DNA of 64,000 bases from Fontibacillus phaseoli (GCF_003337355.1 NZ_QPJW01000001.1:310001-374000), one strand, 5' to 3'. Positions 26,302 to 35,781 are shown, counted from the stretch's first letter. Numbers and translations: made by a program. The notes: a model not told the origin generated them from the sequence alone.

Positions 26302-27624
26302 ATGAAATTCAGAGCTTGGAACATCGGAAAATTAAAGCGGAATCTGCTGCACGTGCTGGCGATGGGGCAAACTTTTCTGCTGATGTCGGTATTGTCGGTC
26401 GTATTTTTCGTTCTGCTTGGCACGTTCGGGATCGCCGAAAAAAACTTGAACACGTCGCCCGTTTCATCCATGAAAGGGTTGGCGGCATCTCTGTCGAGCC
26501 GTTTTTTTATCGAGATGGTCGGCATGGAGTTGCCGCATTCGGTCAGTGAACAACAGACGCCTGCTTTTTCGGGTAAACAGATGTCCCAATTTGTGTTTCA
26601 ATTGCTAACCGACGTAAATCCGGCAGATCCGAAAAGCCTGGTCGCCAGGGAGGTTCCTGGCCTTGGCTCGGACAGCCCGATCCTGCTGCGCACAGGTTCA
26701 GGCAATACGACCGTGCAGGCACCGGAGGATTACCGGCCGGGTACCGGGGCCGACGGTACCGCCCCGGATCATCCTGAGCCGGATGCAGGCGATCCGCAGC
26801 CGGAGAATGACCCCGGAACGACTCCGCCTGATACAACCCCGGGAAATCCTCCTAACGGAGATCCGGGTCAGACCGGAGATGCTCCCATCAAACCGGGCAA
26901 CAAAAATATCGTGATGATTTATCATTCCCATCCGCAGGAATCGTACAATCCCCTGCTTGGAACGAACGGGGATAACCCGAGTTCGGCCGAGGAGAAGAAG
27001 AACGTCGGTCTGGTCGGAGAATTTCTCGCCAAAGAGCTGGAGCGCAAAGGCGTAGCTGCGATGCATTCTTTTCAAAACTATGCGGCCACTGTAAGTAATT
27101 ACAATTACAATTATTCATATAAATATTCAAGAGAAACCGTAAAAACGGCCATGGCCGAGAACGGCAAACTTCAATATTTCATTGATATCCACCGAGATTC
27201 GCAGCGCCATGAGAAAACGACTACGCAAATTAACGGGGAGTCTTACGCACAGGTCTACTTCATAATTGGACATGCGAACGAAAACTGGAGGAAGAATGAA
27301 GCTTTCGCGAATTCGATTCATGACCGGCTGGAGAAATCGTATCCCGGCATTTCACGCGGCATTTGGGGCAAAACTAGCTCCCAAGGAAACGGAGAATACA
27401 ATCAGTCGCTGTCCCCGCAAAGCATTTTGATTGAAATCGGGGGAATAGACAATTCGGAGGAAGAACTGGAACGCACTTCACAAGTATTGGCCGGAATCAT
27501 AGCCGATCTTTATTGGGAAGGCCAGGAGGCGGAGAAGGCAGGCTCTCTGACGAAGGGCGACGGAAAGGAAAAAGACTCGAAACAGGCAAAGGCGGAGGCC
27601 GGTGCAAGCAATAAAAAGTCATAG
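26302..27624 (+). CDS. spoIIP: SpoIIP, stage II sporulation peptidoglycan hydrolase
   Basis: 440 residues. One membrane helix (about 22-42) anchors it; a Pro/Asp/Gly-rich linker (about 150-195) precedes the catalytic domain with MIYHSHPQESY (His208), FIDIHRDSQRHEKT (His297) and SILIEIGG. With SpoIID and SpoIIM it digests septal peptidoglycan during engulfment (amidase/endopeptidase). ATG 26302 with GGAGGAGG. It follows gpr as in Bacillus and is followed by the yqxA-position gene. Confidence 0.95.
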   Translation: MKFRAWNIGKLKRNLLHVLAMGQTFLLMSVLSVVFFVLLGTFGIAEKNLNTSPVSSMKGLAASLSSRFFIEMVGMELPHSVSEQQTPAFSGKQMSQFVFQLLTDVNPADPKSLVAREVPGLGSDSPILLRTGSGNTTVQAPEDYRPGTGADGTAPDHPEPDAGDPQPENDPGTTPPDTTPGNPPNGDPGQTGDAPIKPGNKNIVMIYHSHPQESYNPLLGTNGDNPSSAEEKKNVGLVGEFLAKELERKGVAAMHSFQNYAATVSNYNYNYSYKYSRETVKTAMAENGKLQYFIDIHRDSQRHEKTTTQINGESYAQVYFIIGHANENWRKNEAFANSIHDRLEKSYPGISRGIWGKTSSQGNGEYNQSLSPQSILIEIGGIDNSEEELERTSQVLAGIIADLYWEGQEAEKAGSLTKGDGKEKDSKQAKAEAGASNKKS

Positions 27625-27668
27625 AAGTAGAGGTAGTAGTGAAAAATTAGTGAAAAGGAGTGCGCTCC

Positions 27669-28211
27669 ATGGCGAAAACGTTGAGGAAGAGCATGTTTTA
27701 CGGTATTTTGCTGGTTGCCGGCGTTACATTGGGGATGCAGATGTCGGAAACGGGAGCCGGTCAGAACGGGTTCCAGCAAAATGGGATCTGGACAGCCAAT
27801 GGCTGGCAAGCGGCCTCTTCTTCTAACGGTGCCGTAAACGGACCCTTCTATCAAACCCAATCCGGGCAAGCGGGTAACGTCAACCCGTACGCCAACGGTC
27901 AGTACAACAATGGCCAATATAACATTGGAGGCAACGGTAACCCGAATAACAATGGCAACCAGTCTGCCGATGGAGTGAGCGGCGTATCCCCCTCGCAAGG
28001 CTCTACTGCGCAGAATTGGACTTCCCAAGGCGGATATAATTGGCAAACATCCGGCTACGATATGCTCCAGACTCCGGGGGACCTGCTACTACCGGAGCCG
28101 GCTGCTCCGGCCGTGGACCGCTTTGCGGATAAGGCCGCAAACCTGCTTCAGCAGGCATCCCGCAAAAGCATTCACTGGTTTGCTTCCTTGTTCGGCCCAT
28201 CCACGGAATAA
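27669..28211 (+). CDS. yqxA: YqxA-like (DUF3679) protein
   Basis: 180 residues with an N-terminal membrane helix ending in the GVTLGMQMSETG segment, as in YqxA (LGMQ signature). The middle is Asn/Gln/Gly-rich and low in complexity. The C-terminus (DRFADKAANLLQQASRKSIHWFASLFG) is amphipathic. ATG 27669 has AAAGGAG 9 bp upstream. Position after spoIIP matches B. subtilis yqxA. Function is unknown; longer than the Bacillus protein owing to the Asn-rich insert. Confidence 0.65.
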   Translation: MAKTLRKSMFYGILLVAGVTLGMQMSETGAGQNGFQQNGIWTANGWQAASSSNGAVNGPFYQTQSGQAGNVNPYANGQYNNGQYNIGGNGNPNNNGNQSADGVSGVSPSQGSTAQNWTSQGGYNWQTSGYDMLQTPGDLLLPEPAAPAVDRFADKAANLLQQASRKSIHWFASLFGPSTE

Positions 28212-28252
28212 TTATGATAATTGTCTAAATCGAATGCATCCCCGGTGCTAAC

Positions 28253-28263
28253 TTTGTTATAAT
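28253..28263 (+). promoter_or_regulatory. Extended -10 promoter of the mannan-block lacI
   Basis: TG-T-TATAAT at 28255-28263 without a convincing -35. The overlapping TTTGTTAT (28253-28260) is the same 8-mer that makes the palindrome in front of the GH113 operon, so a shared operator is possible. Confidence 0.4.
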
Positions 28264-28315
28264 GAAATGAGTACATTATACAAACTGTTATCATGGTTTG
28301 CGGGGGTATCGCCAG

Positions 28316-29377
28316 TTGAAGAAAATTACGATGCAGCAAATAGCCGACCATCTGGGAGTGTCCAAGTTCGTCGTTTCCAAGGCGCTTTCGGGAAAGGGCG
28401 GAGTGAATGAAACTACCAAAAACCGGGTGATTCAGGCGGCTTCCCAGCTCGGTTATTTTGCTCAAAAAAATGTCTACATGAAAAATCAGACTCTGACCCA
28501 GCAACCTGCTTCGTTTACCGGAAAGCAATCGGTCATCGTGTTGATGCCCAACATTCGTTTTCAGACGAAGGACTCGCTTTATTGGGGGAAAATTCTCGAG
28601 GGAATTTCCGAAGAGTTGGAAATGCGGGGACTGGGCATGGTGATCGTTTCGGAATCCCGGGTAGATCACTTTATTCATGTCCTGAATCCCGAAGGGATTT
28701 TGGGCATGATCGGCGTGGGCCAAATCGATTCCTCCCTGCTGCTTGAAGTACATCGGCTTGGGATCCCCATGGTTTTGGTGGACCATGAGGATGCGCTCAT
28801 TCCGACGGACACCGTGTTCGCCAACAATGGGGACAGCATCTCCCGTCTATGCAACCATTTATTTGGACTGGGGCATACCCGGCTCCATTTCATCGCGAAT
28901 ATCCAGTTTTCGCGCAGCTTCCGCGACCGTTGGTCCGGATTTAGGGAAGCTTTGGAGCAGAACGGACTTGAAACGCCGAGAATCGATGATCCGATGCTGC
29001 ACTTAAACGGGGTGGATACTGGGGAGTTTGCGCCTGTCTTTGAGGAATGGATTTTGAACCGGAAGAAAAACCGGCAAATGCCGACTGCGCTTGTGTGCGC
29101 CAATGATTCCATCGCGATACGAGTGGAGGAGGTATTGAAAAGAATCAATATCGAGGTTCCCGGCCAGATCACCGTTACGGGCTTTGACAATATCGACGAT
29201 GCTTACCGCAGCGAGCCGCCGATCACCACGGTGCATGTGCCGAAGGAAGCGATGGGACGCAGAGCGGTCAGAAAGCTGATTGAGCGGATCGAGAACCCGG
29301 AACAGGTGCATGAAAAAGTATTGGTATCCGCCGAACTGGTCCACCGCGAGTCTACCGCAGCTCCATTAGAAGCATGA
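28316..29377 (+). CDS. LacI family transcriptional regulator (mannan block)
   Basis: 353 residues: helix-turn-helix TMQQIADHLGVSKFVVSKALSGKGGV (an atypical VVSKAL in place of TVSRVL), then the sensor domain with VTVTGFDNI-type ending and LVHREST. TTG 28316 is preferred (GGGGG at 28302, 8 bp upstream); TTG 28298 would precede the ribosome site. It is convergent with the GH130-epimerase-GH113 operon. The decayed LacI stump at the other end of that operon is closely similar to its C-terminus, so this gene is the best candidate repressor. Confidence 0.9.
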   Translation: MKKITMQQIADHLGVSKFVVSKALSGKGGVNETTKNRVIQAASQLGYFAQKNVYMKNQTLTQQPASFTGKQSVIVLMPNIRFQTKDSLYWGKILEGISEELEMRGLGMVIVSESRVDHFIHVLNPEGILGMIGVGQIDSSLLLEVHRLGIPMVLVDHEDALIPTDTVFANNGDSISRLCNHLFGLGHTRLHFIANIQFSRSFRDRWSGFREALEQNGLETPRIDDPMLHLNGVDTGEFAPVFEEWILNRKKNRQMPTALVCANDSIAIRVEEVLKRINIEVPGQITVTGFDNIDDAYRSEPPITTVHVPKEAMGRRAVRKLIERIENPEQVHEKVLVSAELVHRESTAAPLEA

Positions 29378-29426
29378 ATTAAGAAATGTAATTATGGAAC
29401 ATAAGCAGGCAAGAGACGCAAGGGGA

Positions 29427-29526
29427 ACAAGGTAAGCAAGGTAAGCAAGGTAAGCAAGGTAAGCAAGGAGAGCAAGGAGAGCAAGGAGAGCAAGGAGAGC
29501 AGGAGAGCAGGAGAGCAAGGAGAGCT
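29427..29526. repeat. 9-bp tandem repeat (VNTR-like)
   Basis: Four copies of GTAAGCAAG are followed by about seven of GAGAGCAAG, two of them shortened by one base. All lie between the lacI stop and the four-palindrome element. Variation between copies suggests slippage. Confidence 0.9.
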
Positions 29527-29567
29527 TGGCTACCGTAATAGCCGGCAGAGAGGCCAAGATGATCGTC

Positions 29568-29757
29568 AATAGCTGTATTTCCTACAGTTATTCAAGGAGA
29601 AATGAGCGCGGGGGAGAGAATAACTGTAAAACATGCATTTAATTTCCTTCAAATTAATAGGTTGGACTCATATGCTTGATTTTAGCTGTAGGTTTTACAG
29701 TTAAATTCCTCTAAAGTTTGTTTTTCGTGAAAATAGCTGTAGGTTTTACGGTTAATT
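29568..29757. repeat. Four-palindrome dyad element, copy 2
   Basis: Units are centred near 29580, 29632, 29694 and 29745 (steps 52, 62, 51). Units 1-2 (AGCTGTATTTCCTACAGTT and a decayed second) are in one orientation and units 3-4 (AGCTGTAGGTTTTACAGTT, AGCTGTAGGTTTTACGGTT) in the other. It lies between the convergent lacI and GH130 genes. Confidence 0.85.
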
Positions 29758-29784
29758 CGTTAAGCTAGTGTAAGTATAAAATGA

Positions 29785-29822
29785 AGAGCTGCCCCCGCGC
29801 ATACACCGCAGGGGACAGCTCT
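29785..29822 (-). terminator. Terminator of the mannan operon
   Basis: AGAGCTG-CCCC ... GGGG-A-CAGCTCT with GCG/CGC inside, 8 bp beyond the GH130 stop. Minus-strand tail TCATTTTATA; the plus-strand tail CTTTTATG is also U-rich, so it may be bidirectional. Confidence 0.8.
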
Positions 29823-29830
29823 CTTTTATG

Positions 29831-31000
29831 TTAAAGCGACAAGTTCCGGTCGATCAGTCCGATTCTTTGTTCCACGGAAGCGAAAGAGCGCATGGCGTCT
29901 TCCGGCGTGTTCAGCACGTAGTCCAGCAGCCGGTCTACGGATGTTCCCGCCACGTGAACCCGCGTATCGGAGGAAGCGTAGTAAATGTACACGTCGCCCT
30001 CGGCGGTAGCGATGACCCCGTTGCAGAATACGACGTTCGAGACGTCGCCGACGCGTTCTTCGCCTTCCGGCGCAATCAGATAACCGCCGGGACGGTGCGT
30101 GACTTCATAAGGCTTCTCCAGGTCGGAGAGGAAAGCGTAAAGCACGTATCTCAGTCCGGCCGCCGTATTGCGGACGCCGTGGGCGATGTGCAACCAGCCG
30201 CGATCCGTCTTGATCGGCGCCGGGCCTTGGCCGTTCTTCACTTCCTTGATCGTGTGATAGAAACGTTCATCAATAATGATTTCCTTATCGATCACGGCGT
30301 TCTCGATACATTCGGACAGCCCCCAGCCGATGCCGCCGCCGGAGCCGGTATCGATAAACCCGTCCTGCGGCCGCGTATAGAAAGCGTATTTGCCCTCCAC
30401 GAATTCCGGATGAAGCACGACATTACGCTGTTGTTGGGACGGGGTTTTCAGATCGGCCAGGCGTTCCCAGGCGATCAGGTCTTTCGTCCGGGCAATGCCG
30501 CACTGGGCAACCGCGCTGGAGAGATCGCCATGCGGAGCGTTAGGATCTTTGCGTTCCGTGCAGAACAGGCCGTAGATCCAACCATCCTCATGCTGAACAA
30601 CCCGCATGTCGTAGACGTTCGTGTCCGGTTCATCCGTCTCAGGCAGAACGACCGGGCGATCCCAGAAGCGGAAGCCGTCAACGCCGTTATCACTTTCGGC
30701 AACCGCAAAGAACGATTTGCGGTCCATGCCCTCCACGCGGGCAACGAGATAGTATTTGCCGTTCAGTTGAATCGCGCCGGGATTAAATACGCCATTGACC
30801 CCGATACGTTCGGAGAAATACGGGTTCGTATCCGGATTGAAATCATATTTCCAGATCAATGGAGCGTGTTCGGCCGTCAAAACGGGATATTTGTAGCGAT
30901 TATAAACACCATTGCCGAATGGCGCCTTTTCATTGCGCCGGTCGATCAAATTTTCGTAACGGTCGGTAAGCTGTTGTTTTCTTTCCTCGAATAAGCTCAT
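29831..31000 (-). CDS. GH130 4-O-beta-D-mannosyl-D-glucose phosphorylase
   Basis: 389 residues, the length of GH130 subfamily 1. The catalytic Asp falls at residue 131 ([14 protein letters not shown]), the same number as Asp131 in the Bacteroides fragilis enzyme; [10 protein letters not shown] and [15 protein letters not shown] are family signatures. Reaction: Man-beta-1,4-Glc + phosphate to mannose-1-phosphate + glucose, in the cytoplasm. ATG 31000 with GGAGGG upstream. It is last of the GH113 / epimerase / GH130 operon, a set that completes the known mannobiose pathway. Confidence 0.93.
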   Translation of the reverse strand: MSLFEERKQQLTDRYENLIDRRNEKAPFGNGVYNRYKYPVLTAEHAPLIWKYDFNPDTNPYFSERIGVNGVFNPGAIQLNGKYYLVARVEGMDRKSFFAVAESDNGVDGFRFWDRPVVLPETDEPDTNVYDMRVVQHEDGWIYGLFCTERKDPNAPHGDLSSAVAQCGIARTKDLIAWERLADLKTPSQQQRNVVLHPEFVEGKYAFYTRPQDGFIDTGSGGGIGWGLSECIENAVIDKEIIIDERFYHTIKEVKNGQGPAPIKTDRGWLHIAHGVRNTAAGLRYVLYAFLSDLEKPYEVTHRPGGYLIAPEGEERVGDVSNVVFCNGVIATAEGDVYIYYASSDTRVHVAGTSVDRLLDYVLNTPEDAMRSFASVEQRIGLIDRNLSL

Positions 31001-31100
31001 GGTTTCCCTCCAATAGGATTATTAAATTATATAGAAGTGTTATAAAGCCAGATTTACCTTAATTCCCGATTTCACGATCCAAACCTCCGGGACTACGCGC

Positions 31101-32294
31101 TTAATGGAGTTCGAGACGTTCAAGCATCTCCATGCAGGCCCGCCCGTTATGATAAGGGCATTTCCACGCACTGACCTTCGGGTCGTGAGGCAGAGGGGTG
31201 CCGGATTGGTCCACGCTCCAATACCATTCGCCGCCGGTGCGGTCTACGATGAAGTTTTGGATGAATTCCCAGGAATGGGCTGCCGCCACTTTGAATTTTT
31301 CGTCACCGGTCATTTGGTAGGCGTTATAGAACCCGACCATCGCTTCCGCTTGCGGCCACCAGTCTTTGTTGGTATCGGTCAGACCGTTCTGGTCGGCCTC
31401 GTTCCAAATGCCGCCGTCCTTGTCCACACCCTCGGCATGAACGGCTACCGCCATCGCTACCGCCGTTTGGATGGCCCGTTTCAGTAGATCGGGATGGTCA
31501 AGTACCTCGGCGGCTTCCACAAGCAGCCAGCTGCCTTCGATATCATGGCCATAGGAGATATGATGGCTCTTCACTTGCCACGCCTCGTCAAAGAACAGAA
31601 GGAAGTGGGCGCGCTTAGGGTCGATAATATGATCTATCGTCACTTCGATAAGCTCGCTCAAGCTGTGTTTCAGCTCCGGCGATTTCCACACCCGGTACAG
31701 GTTGGTATAAGCCTCCAGCACATGAAGATGGGTATTCATCGATTTTTTCTCGTTCAGGTCCTTGTCGCTCAGGCTGAGATCTCCGGTTTGCGTCCACTCG
31801 CGGGATAATGCCTCGATGTAACCTTTATGAACCGGATCATAGCTGTATTTTTCCAGGACGTGATAGATTTCGATCGCCAGATCCAGTGCTTTCTGTTGAC
31901 CGGTAGCGCGGAAATATTCCGCCAGGGCGTAAATGACGAAGGCTTGGCCGTATACTTGTTTCTTGTCCTGAACAGGACATCCCAAGTAATCAACCATCCA
32001 GTACAAACCTCCGTATTCGCGGTCCAGAAAATGATTCACTAGATAATCGTAAGCACGTTCCGCCATATTCAGATATTCCGGTGACGGATTCATACGGTGC
32101 GCCGAGGAGAATGTCCACAGAATCCGGGCGTTCAGCACAAGGCCTTTGTCGGCATCGTGCTTGACATGAAGCTGCTGATCGATTTCTCCGACGAAACCGC
32201 CATGCTGGGAATCAATCGTTTTGCCGATCCAGAACTGCAAAATATTATCGTTCAATTCTTGCTGGAGCTGCTCTTTCCACAGTTGTTTGTCCAC
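31101..32294 (-). CDS. Cellobiose 2-epimerase (AGE superfamily)
   Basis: 397 residues of the N-acylglucosamine 2-epimerase (alpha/alpha)6-barrel fold. Likely catalytic histidines are His189-region (MNTHLHVLEAY), His250 (SYGHDIEGSWL) and His382 (WKCPYHNGRACMEM). It turns beta-1,4-mannobiose into mannosyl-glucose, the substrate of the neighbouring GH130 enzyme. GTG 32294 has GAGGAGG 8 bp upstream, 15 bp after the GH113 stop. The choice of cellobiose epimerase over GlcNAc epimerase rests on these neighbours and the motif spacing. Confidence 0.92.
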   Translation of the reverse strand: MDKQLWKEQLQQELNDNILQFWIGKTIDSQHGGFVGEIDQQLHVKHDADKGLVLNARILWTFSSAHRMNPSPEYLNMAERAYDYLVNHFLDREYGGLYWMVDYLGCPVQDKKQVYGQAFVIYALAEYFRATGQQKALDLAIEIYHVLEKYSYDPVHKGYIEALSREWTQTGDLSLSDKDLNEKKSMNTHLHVLEAYTNLYRVWKSPELKHSLSELIEVTIDHIIDPKRAHFLLFFDEAWQVKSHHISYGHDIEGSWLLVEAAEVLDHPDLLKRAIQTAVAMAVAVHAEGVDKDGGIWNEADQNGLTDTNKDWWPQAEAMVGFYNAYQMTGDEKFKVAAAHSWEFIQNFIVDRTGGEWYWSVDQSGTPLPHDPKVSAWKCPYHNGRACMEMLERLELH

Positions 32295-32309
32295 GTCGGG
32301 ACCTCCTCA

Positions 32310-33266
32310 TTATTTTGTAATGCGTAGCATGGTCGAGTAAGTACCGTACACAACCTTCTCGGCTTCCTTGCCATAAACGCAGTAGTCGTCATTGTTCGCT
32401 GCCTCCTCCCGGGCGTACAGCTTCGCCGGCCAATCCCAGAGCATAAATCCGCGAACCCAGTCGCGCTTGCCGCATTTTTGGAACATGACGCGGTAAAAGT
32501 CCGCTTGCTCCGCTTGATTAGCCTCCCCTTGAAGGGTCCAGTCGTTGGGGATGGCAGCGGATCCGGTACGGCTCGGACAACCTGCTTCCATAAAGAAGAA
32601 AGGCTTGTTGTACCGCTTTACAACGCTTTCAATCCGGTCGAGTTGGGCATCCCAATCATCGATCGGATAGTAGCCGCTGGAGCTGATGAGATCAAGAGCA
32701 TCCCACCAAGCGATATTGTCCTCCTGATATTTGTCGCAATTGTAGGTAACCAGGCCGCCATATACTTTCCGTACCTCCGAGATCAAATTCCGCCATTCGG
32801 ATTCGCGCCGGTCGGTCTGTACCATTTCACAACCGATACAGAGCATCTCGCAGCCGGTTTCCTCGGCGATTTTCGCAAAATGAAGAATATAATCGTTGTA
32901 CGAAGCGAACCAGTCACGCCATTTAGGCTCACAAGGAACGTCTTTGTCAAAGAAATTAATGTGAGCTCGCCAAGTCCCATCGGCGCAGTTGACGATAGGT
33001 TTCAGGCAGACTTTAAGTCCCAGTGATTTTGACTTTTTCACCGCCCATCTGACTTCCTCATCGCTTACGGTGGGCTCATTCCGATAAGGGATTTCTGTAG
33101 AAAAAGCGGTTGCCTGAAGCGCGGAAAAGGCGATCGCTATCCAATTGGCACCGGTTGTATCAACCATGGTCTCCATAGAAACGGAAGCTTCTTCGTTGCC
33201 CCAGGTTCCCCGGACGCCCATAAATCCCCAAGTCATCCCCGCAACGTATGGATCTAGTTGTTTCAT
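32310..33266 (-). CDS. GH113 beta-mannanase/beta-mannosidase
   Basis: 318-residue TIM-barrel glycosidase. The acid/base Glu147 is in CIGCEMVQTDRRE and the nucleophile Glu227 in FFFMEAGCPSRTG, close to Glu151/Glu231 of Alicyclobacillus ManA. No signal peptide is visible, so it probably trims imported manno-oligosaccharides in the cytoplasm. ATG 33266 follows GAGGTGG. First gene of the three-gene mannan operon; its promoter region carries a palindrome at 33309. Confidence 0.92.
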   Translation of the reverse strand: MKQLDPYVAGMTWGFMGVRGTWGNEEASVSMETMVDTTGANWIAIAFSALQATAFSTEIPYRNEPTVSDEEVRWAVKKSKSLGLKVCLKPIVNCADGTWRAHINFFDKDVPCEPKWRDWFASYNDYILHFAKIAEETGCEMLCIGCEMVQTDRRESEWRNLISEVRKVYGGLVTYNCDKYQEDNIAWWDALDLISSSGYYPIDDWDAQLDRIESVVKRYNKPFFFMEAGCPSRTGSAAIPNDWTLQGEANQAEQADFYRVMFQKCGKRDWVRGFMLWDWPAKLYAREEAANNDDYCVYGKEAEKVVYGTYSTMLRITK

Positions 33267-33308
33267 TCCAACCACCTCGCTGTCTGGTATCTTGTTGGTT
33301 TGTTATTG

Positions 33309-33379
33309 TTTGTTATATTTTTAAATAACAAATTAGCTACCTTATGTTTAATATAAGTCTAAACGCCATCTAAATTCAA
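33309..33379 (-). promoter_or_regulatory. Promoter and operator-like palindrome of the mannan operon
   Basis: On the minus strand TTGAAT (33374-33379), 18 bp, TATATT (33350-33355). Just downstream is the inverted repeat TTTGTTAT-N8-ATAACAAA (33309-33332), plus one more TTTGTTAT at 33299. A repressor bound there would block the start of transcription. It lacks the central CG usual for LacI operators, so the binding protein is unproven. Confidence 0.55.
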
Positions 33380-33427
33380 CCTTTTAATTTTTGGGTTTGT
33401 TAGTTTTTTAGATTTTGACAAAATAAA

Positions 33428-33458
33428 AAACCGTCGATAGTTCCGACGATTTTCATAG
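33428..33458. terminator. Orphan bidirectional terminator-like stem
   Basis: AAAACCGTCG-atagttc-CGACGATTTT; the minus-strand reading ends in GGTTTTTTATTTT. No intact gene ends here, so it may be left over from a deleted gene beside the LacI stump. Confidence 0.5.
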
Positions 33459-33520
33459 CTATGCAATATAAAGTGATAACAGAATGATTTGTTATTTGGT
33501 CACAGCGTATTTTGTTCTAA

Positions 33521-33766
33521 TTGTTTCACGGAAATATAGGCGTGCCGGACCAAGTGTCCGTCACCGGTTTTGACAATATCGAGGACACTTTTTTGTCGGA
33601 ACCGCGGCTTACGACCGTAAACGTGGAAAAAGAGCTGATGGGGAAAAGGGAGGTACAGGTTCTGTTCAATCATATGAACCGGCCTGAATTTCCGAAGGAA
33701 ACGATTTATATGTCAGCCTTGATCGTGCACCGGGAGTCGATTGATCCTCCGCCGGAGTCTCGCTGA
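33521..33766 (+). pseudogene. C-terminal remnant of a LacI family regulator
   Basis: About 80 codons matching only the end of a LacI sensor domain: VPDQVSVTGFDNIEDTFLSE, RLTTVNVEKELMGKREV and ALIVHRES. It aligns by eye with residues ~275-350 of the regulator at 28316. The DNA-binding domain and two thirds of the sensor are missing, and there is no ribosome site before the TTG at 33521. It is probably the former divergent regulator of the GH113 operon, lost by deletion. Confidence 0.85.
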
Positions 33767-33934
33767 TTGCGCCCGGCTTGAAGCAGTAGCATTGCGCTAC
33801 GGATAAGGTGTATACCCGCATGACGGTTTAAATAGGATAAAATGGCGCATTCCACGGGATCACCAATTGATGCCGTCCTTTGCACCTGATATAATAAATT
33901 GATTGTACTTCAAGGATTTATGGTGGGGGTAAGG

Positions 33935-35752
33935 ATGACAGATATTAGGGCAAGACAAGAAAAGATACGGAATTTCAGTATTATCGCACATATAGACCAT
34001 GGAAAATCGACTTTGGCCGACCGAATTCTTGAGTATACCGGGGCTTTGACTTCCCGGGAAATGCAGGAACAGGTGCTGGACCAGATGGATCTGGAGCGCG
34101 AGCGCGGCATTACGATCAAGCTGCAGGCCGTGCGCCTGTCTTACCGTGCGGATGACGGAGAAGAGTACTTGCTCAATCTGATCGACACGCCGGGGCACGT
34201 CGATTTTACGTACGAAGTCTCCCGCAGCCTTGCGGCTTGCGAAGGGGCGCTGCTCGTCGTGGATGCGGCTCAGGGCATCGAAGCTCAGACACTCGCCAAT
34301 GTATATTTGGCGCTGGATAACAATCTTGAAATTTTGCCCGTCATTAACAAAATCGATCTCCCGAGCGCAGATCCGGATCGGGTCAAGCAGGAGATTGAGG
34401 ACGTGATCGGGCTGGACGCGAGCGAAGCGGTGCATGCCTCCGCCAAAGCGGGCATCGGGATCAAGGAAATTTTGGAGCAGGTCGTCCAAAAGGTTCCCGC
34501 ACCTACAGGGAATCCGGACCAGCCGCTCAAAGCGCTGATTTTCGATTCTCACTATGACCCGTACAAAGGCGTTATCGTTTATGTGCGCGTCATCGACGGA
34601 CAAATCAAAGCCGGCTCGAAAATCAAGATGATGGCGACGGACAAAATATTCGAGGTCATCGAAGTCGGCGCGTTCAAACCGCGCATGACGATTGTGGACG
34701 AGCTGAACGTCGGCGATGTCGGCTTCATCGTCGCCGGGATCAAAACCGTGGGCGACACCCGGGTCGGGGACACGGTGACGGACGCGAAGCATCCGACCGC
34801 CGAACCGCTGCCTGGTTACCGCAAAATCAATCCGATGGTCTACTGCGGCCTTTATCCGATCGAAACTTCGGATTACAACGACCTTCGGGAAGCCCTGGAG
34901 AAGCTGCAGCTCAATGATGCTTCGCTGAGCTTTGAACCGGAAACCTCGAGCGCGCTCGGTTTCGGGTTCCGCTGCGGATTCCTCGGCCTGCTGCACATGG
35001 ACGTCATTCAGGAGCGGATTGAGCGCGAATTCAACATTCCGCTCATTACGACGGCACCGAGCGTTATCTATCATGTCACGCTGACGAACGGGGAAATAAT
35101 CACCATCGATAATCCGTCCAACTATCCGGAAGTCGGCAAAATCGATTATGTTGAGGAGCCTTATGTTAAGGCGGGGATCATCGTGCCTAACGATTATGTC
35201 GGGACCGTGATGGAACTCTGCCAAGGTAAACGCGGCGAATTCGTGAATATGGAATACCTCGACACGACCCGGGTGACGATCACCTATCAGATTCCGTTGT
35301 CGGAAATCGTTTACGATTTCTTCGATCAACTGAAATCCAGCACAAAGGGATACGCCTCGTTCGATTACGAGCTGTCCGGTTACCGTAAATCCAACCTGGT
35401 GAAGATGGACATTATGCTCAACGGCGAACAGGTCGATGCCCTGTCCTTCATCGTGCACCGGGAGCGGGCTTACCACCGCGGCCGGATCATTTGCGAGAAG
35501 CTGCGAGAGCTGATTCCGCGGCAGATGTTCGAGGTGCCGATCCAGGCATCCATCGGTACGAAGGTTATCGCCCGCGAAACGGTCAAGGCGATGCGCAAGA
35601 ACGTCCTCGCCAAATGCTACGGCGGCGACATTTCGCGGAAGCGGAAGCTGTTGGAGAAGCAAAAAGAGGGCAAGAAGCGCATGAAGCAGGTCGGCAATGT
35701 CGAAGTGCCGCAGGAAGCTTTTATGGCGGTATTGAAAATCGACGACAAATAG
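33935..35752 (+). CDS. lepA: Elongation factor 4 (LepA), back-translocating GTPase
   Basis: 605 residues. G1 [14 protein letters not shown], switch [16 protein letters not shown] and NKIDLPSAD mark the GTPase domain; EF-G-like domains and the LepA-specific C-terminus ([32 protein letters not shown]) follow. It acts on stalled or misplaced ribosomes. ATG 33935 with GGGGGTAAGG close upstream; the frame is open from a TTG at 33899 without support. Start of the lepA-hemW-hrcA-grpE-dnaK-dnaJ row. Confidence 0.97.
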   Translation: MTDIRARQEKIRNFSIIAHIDHGKSTLADRILEYTGALTSREMQEQVLDQMDLERERGITIKLQAVRLSYRADDGEEYLLNLIDTPGHVDFTYEVSRSLAACEGALLVVDAAQGIEAQTLANVYLALDNNLEILPVINKIDLPSADPDRVKQEIEDVIGLDASEAVHASAKAGIGIKEILEQVVQKVPAPTGNPDQPLKALIFDSHYDPYKGVIVYVRVIDGQIKAGSKIKMMATDKIFEVIEVGAFKPRMTIVDELNVGDVGFIVAGIKTVGDTRVGDTVTDAKHPTAEPLPGYRKINPMVYCGLYPIETSDYNDLREALEKLQLNDASLSFEPETSSALGFGFRCGFLGLLHMDVIQERIEREFNIPLITTAPSVIYHVTLTNGEIITIDNPSNYPEVGKIDYVEEPYVKAGIIVPNDYVGTVMELCQGKRGEFVNMEYLDTTRVTITYQIPLSEIVYDFFDQLKSSTKGYASFDYELSGYRKSNLVKMDIMLNGEQVDALSFIVHRERAYHRGRIICEKLRELIPRQMFEVPIQASIGTKVIARETVKAMRKNVLAKCYGGDISRKRKLLEKQKEGKKRMKQVGNVEVPQEAFMAVLKIDDK

Positions 35753-35781
35753 GACCGATGCGCGTCAGTGTTATCGTTGAT

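Noticed and set aside
29366..29569. Leu/Ala-repeat peptide on the minus strand ([15 protein letters not shown])
   Set aside because: Created by translation of the 9-bp tandem repeat; no start context.
29828..30994. 388-codon plus-strand frame opposite GH130
   Set aside because: Exact mirror of the GH130 gene, which has a catalytic Asp, a ribosome site and operon context.
33860..35662. 600-codon minus-strand open frame opposite lepA
   Set aside because: Shadow of lepA; its translation is rich in Arg/His/Val/Asp as expected for antisense of a GC-rich gene.
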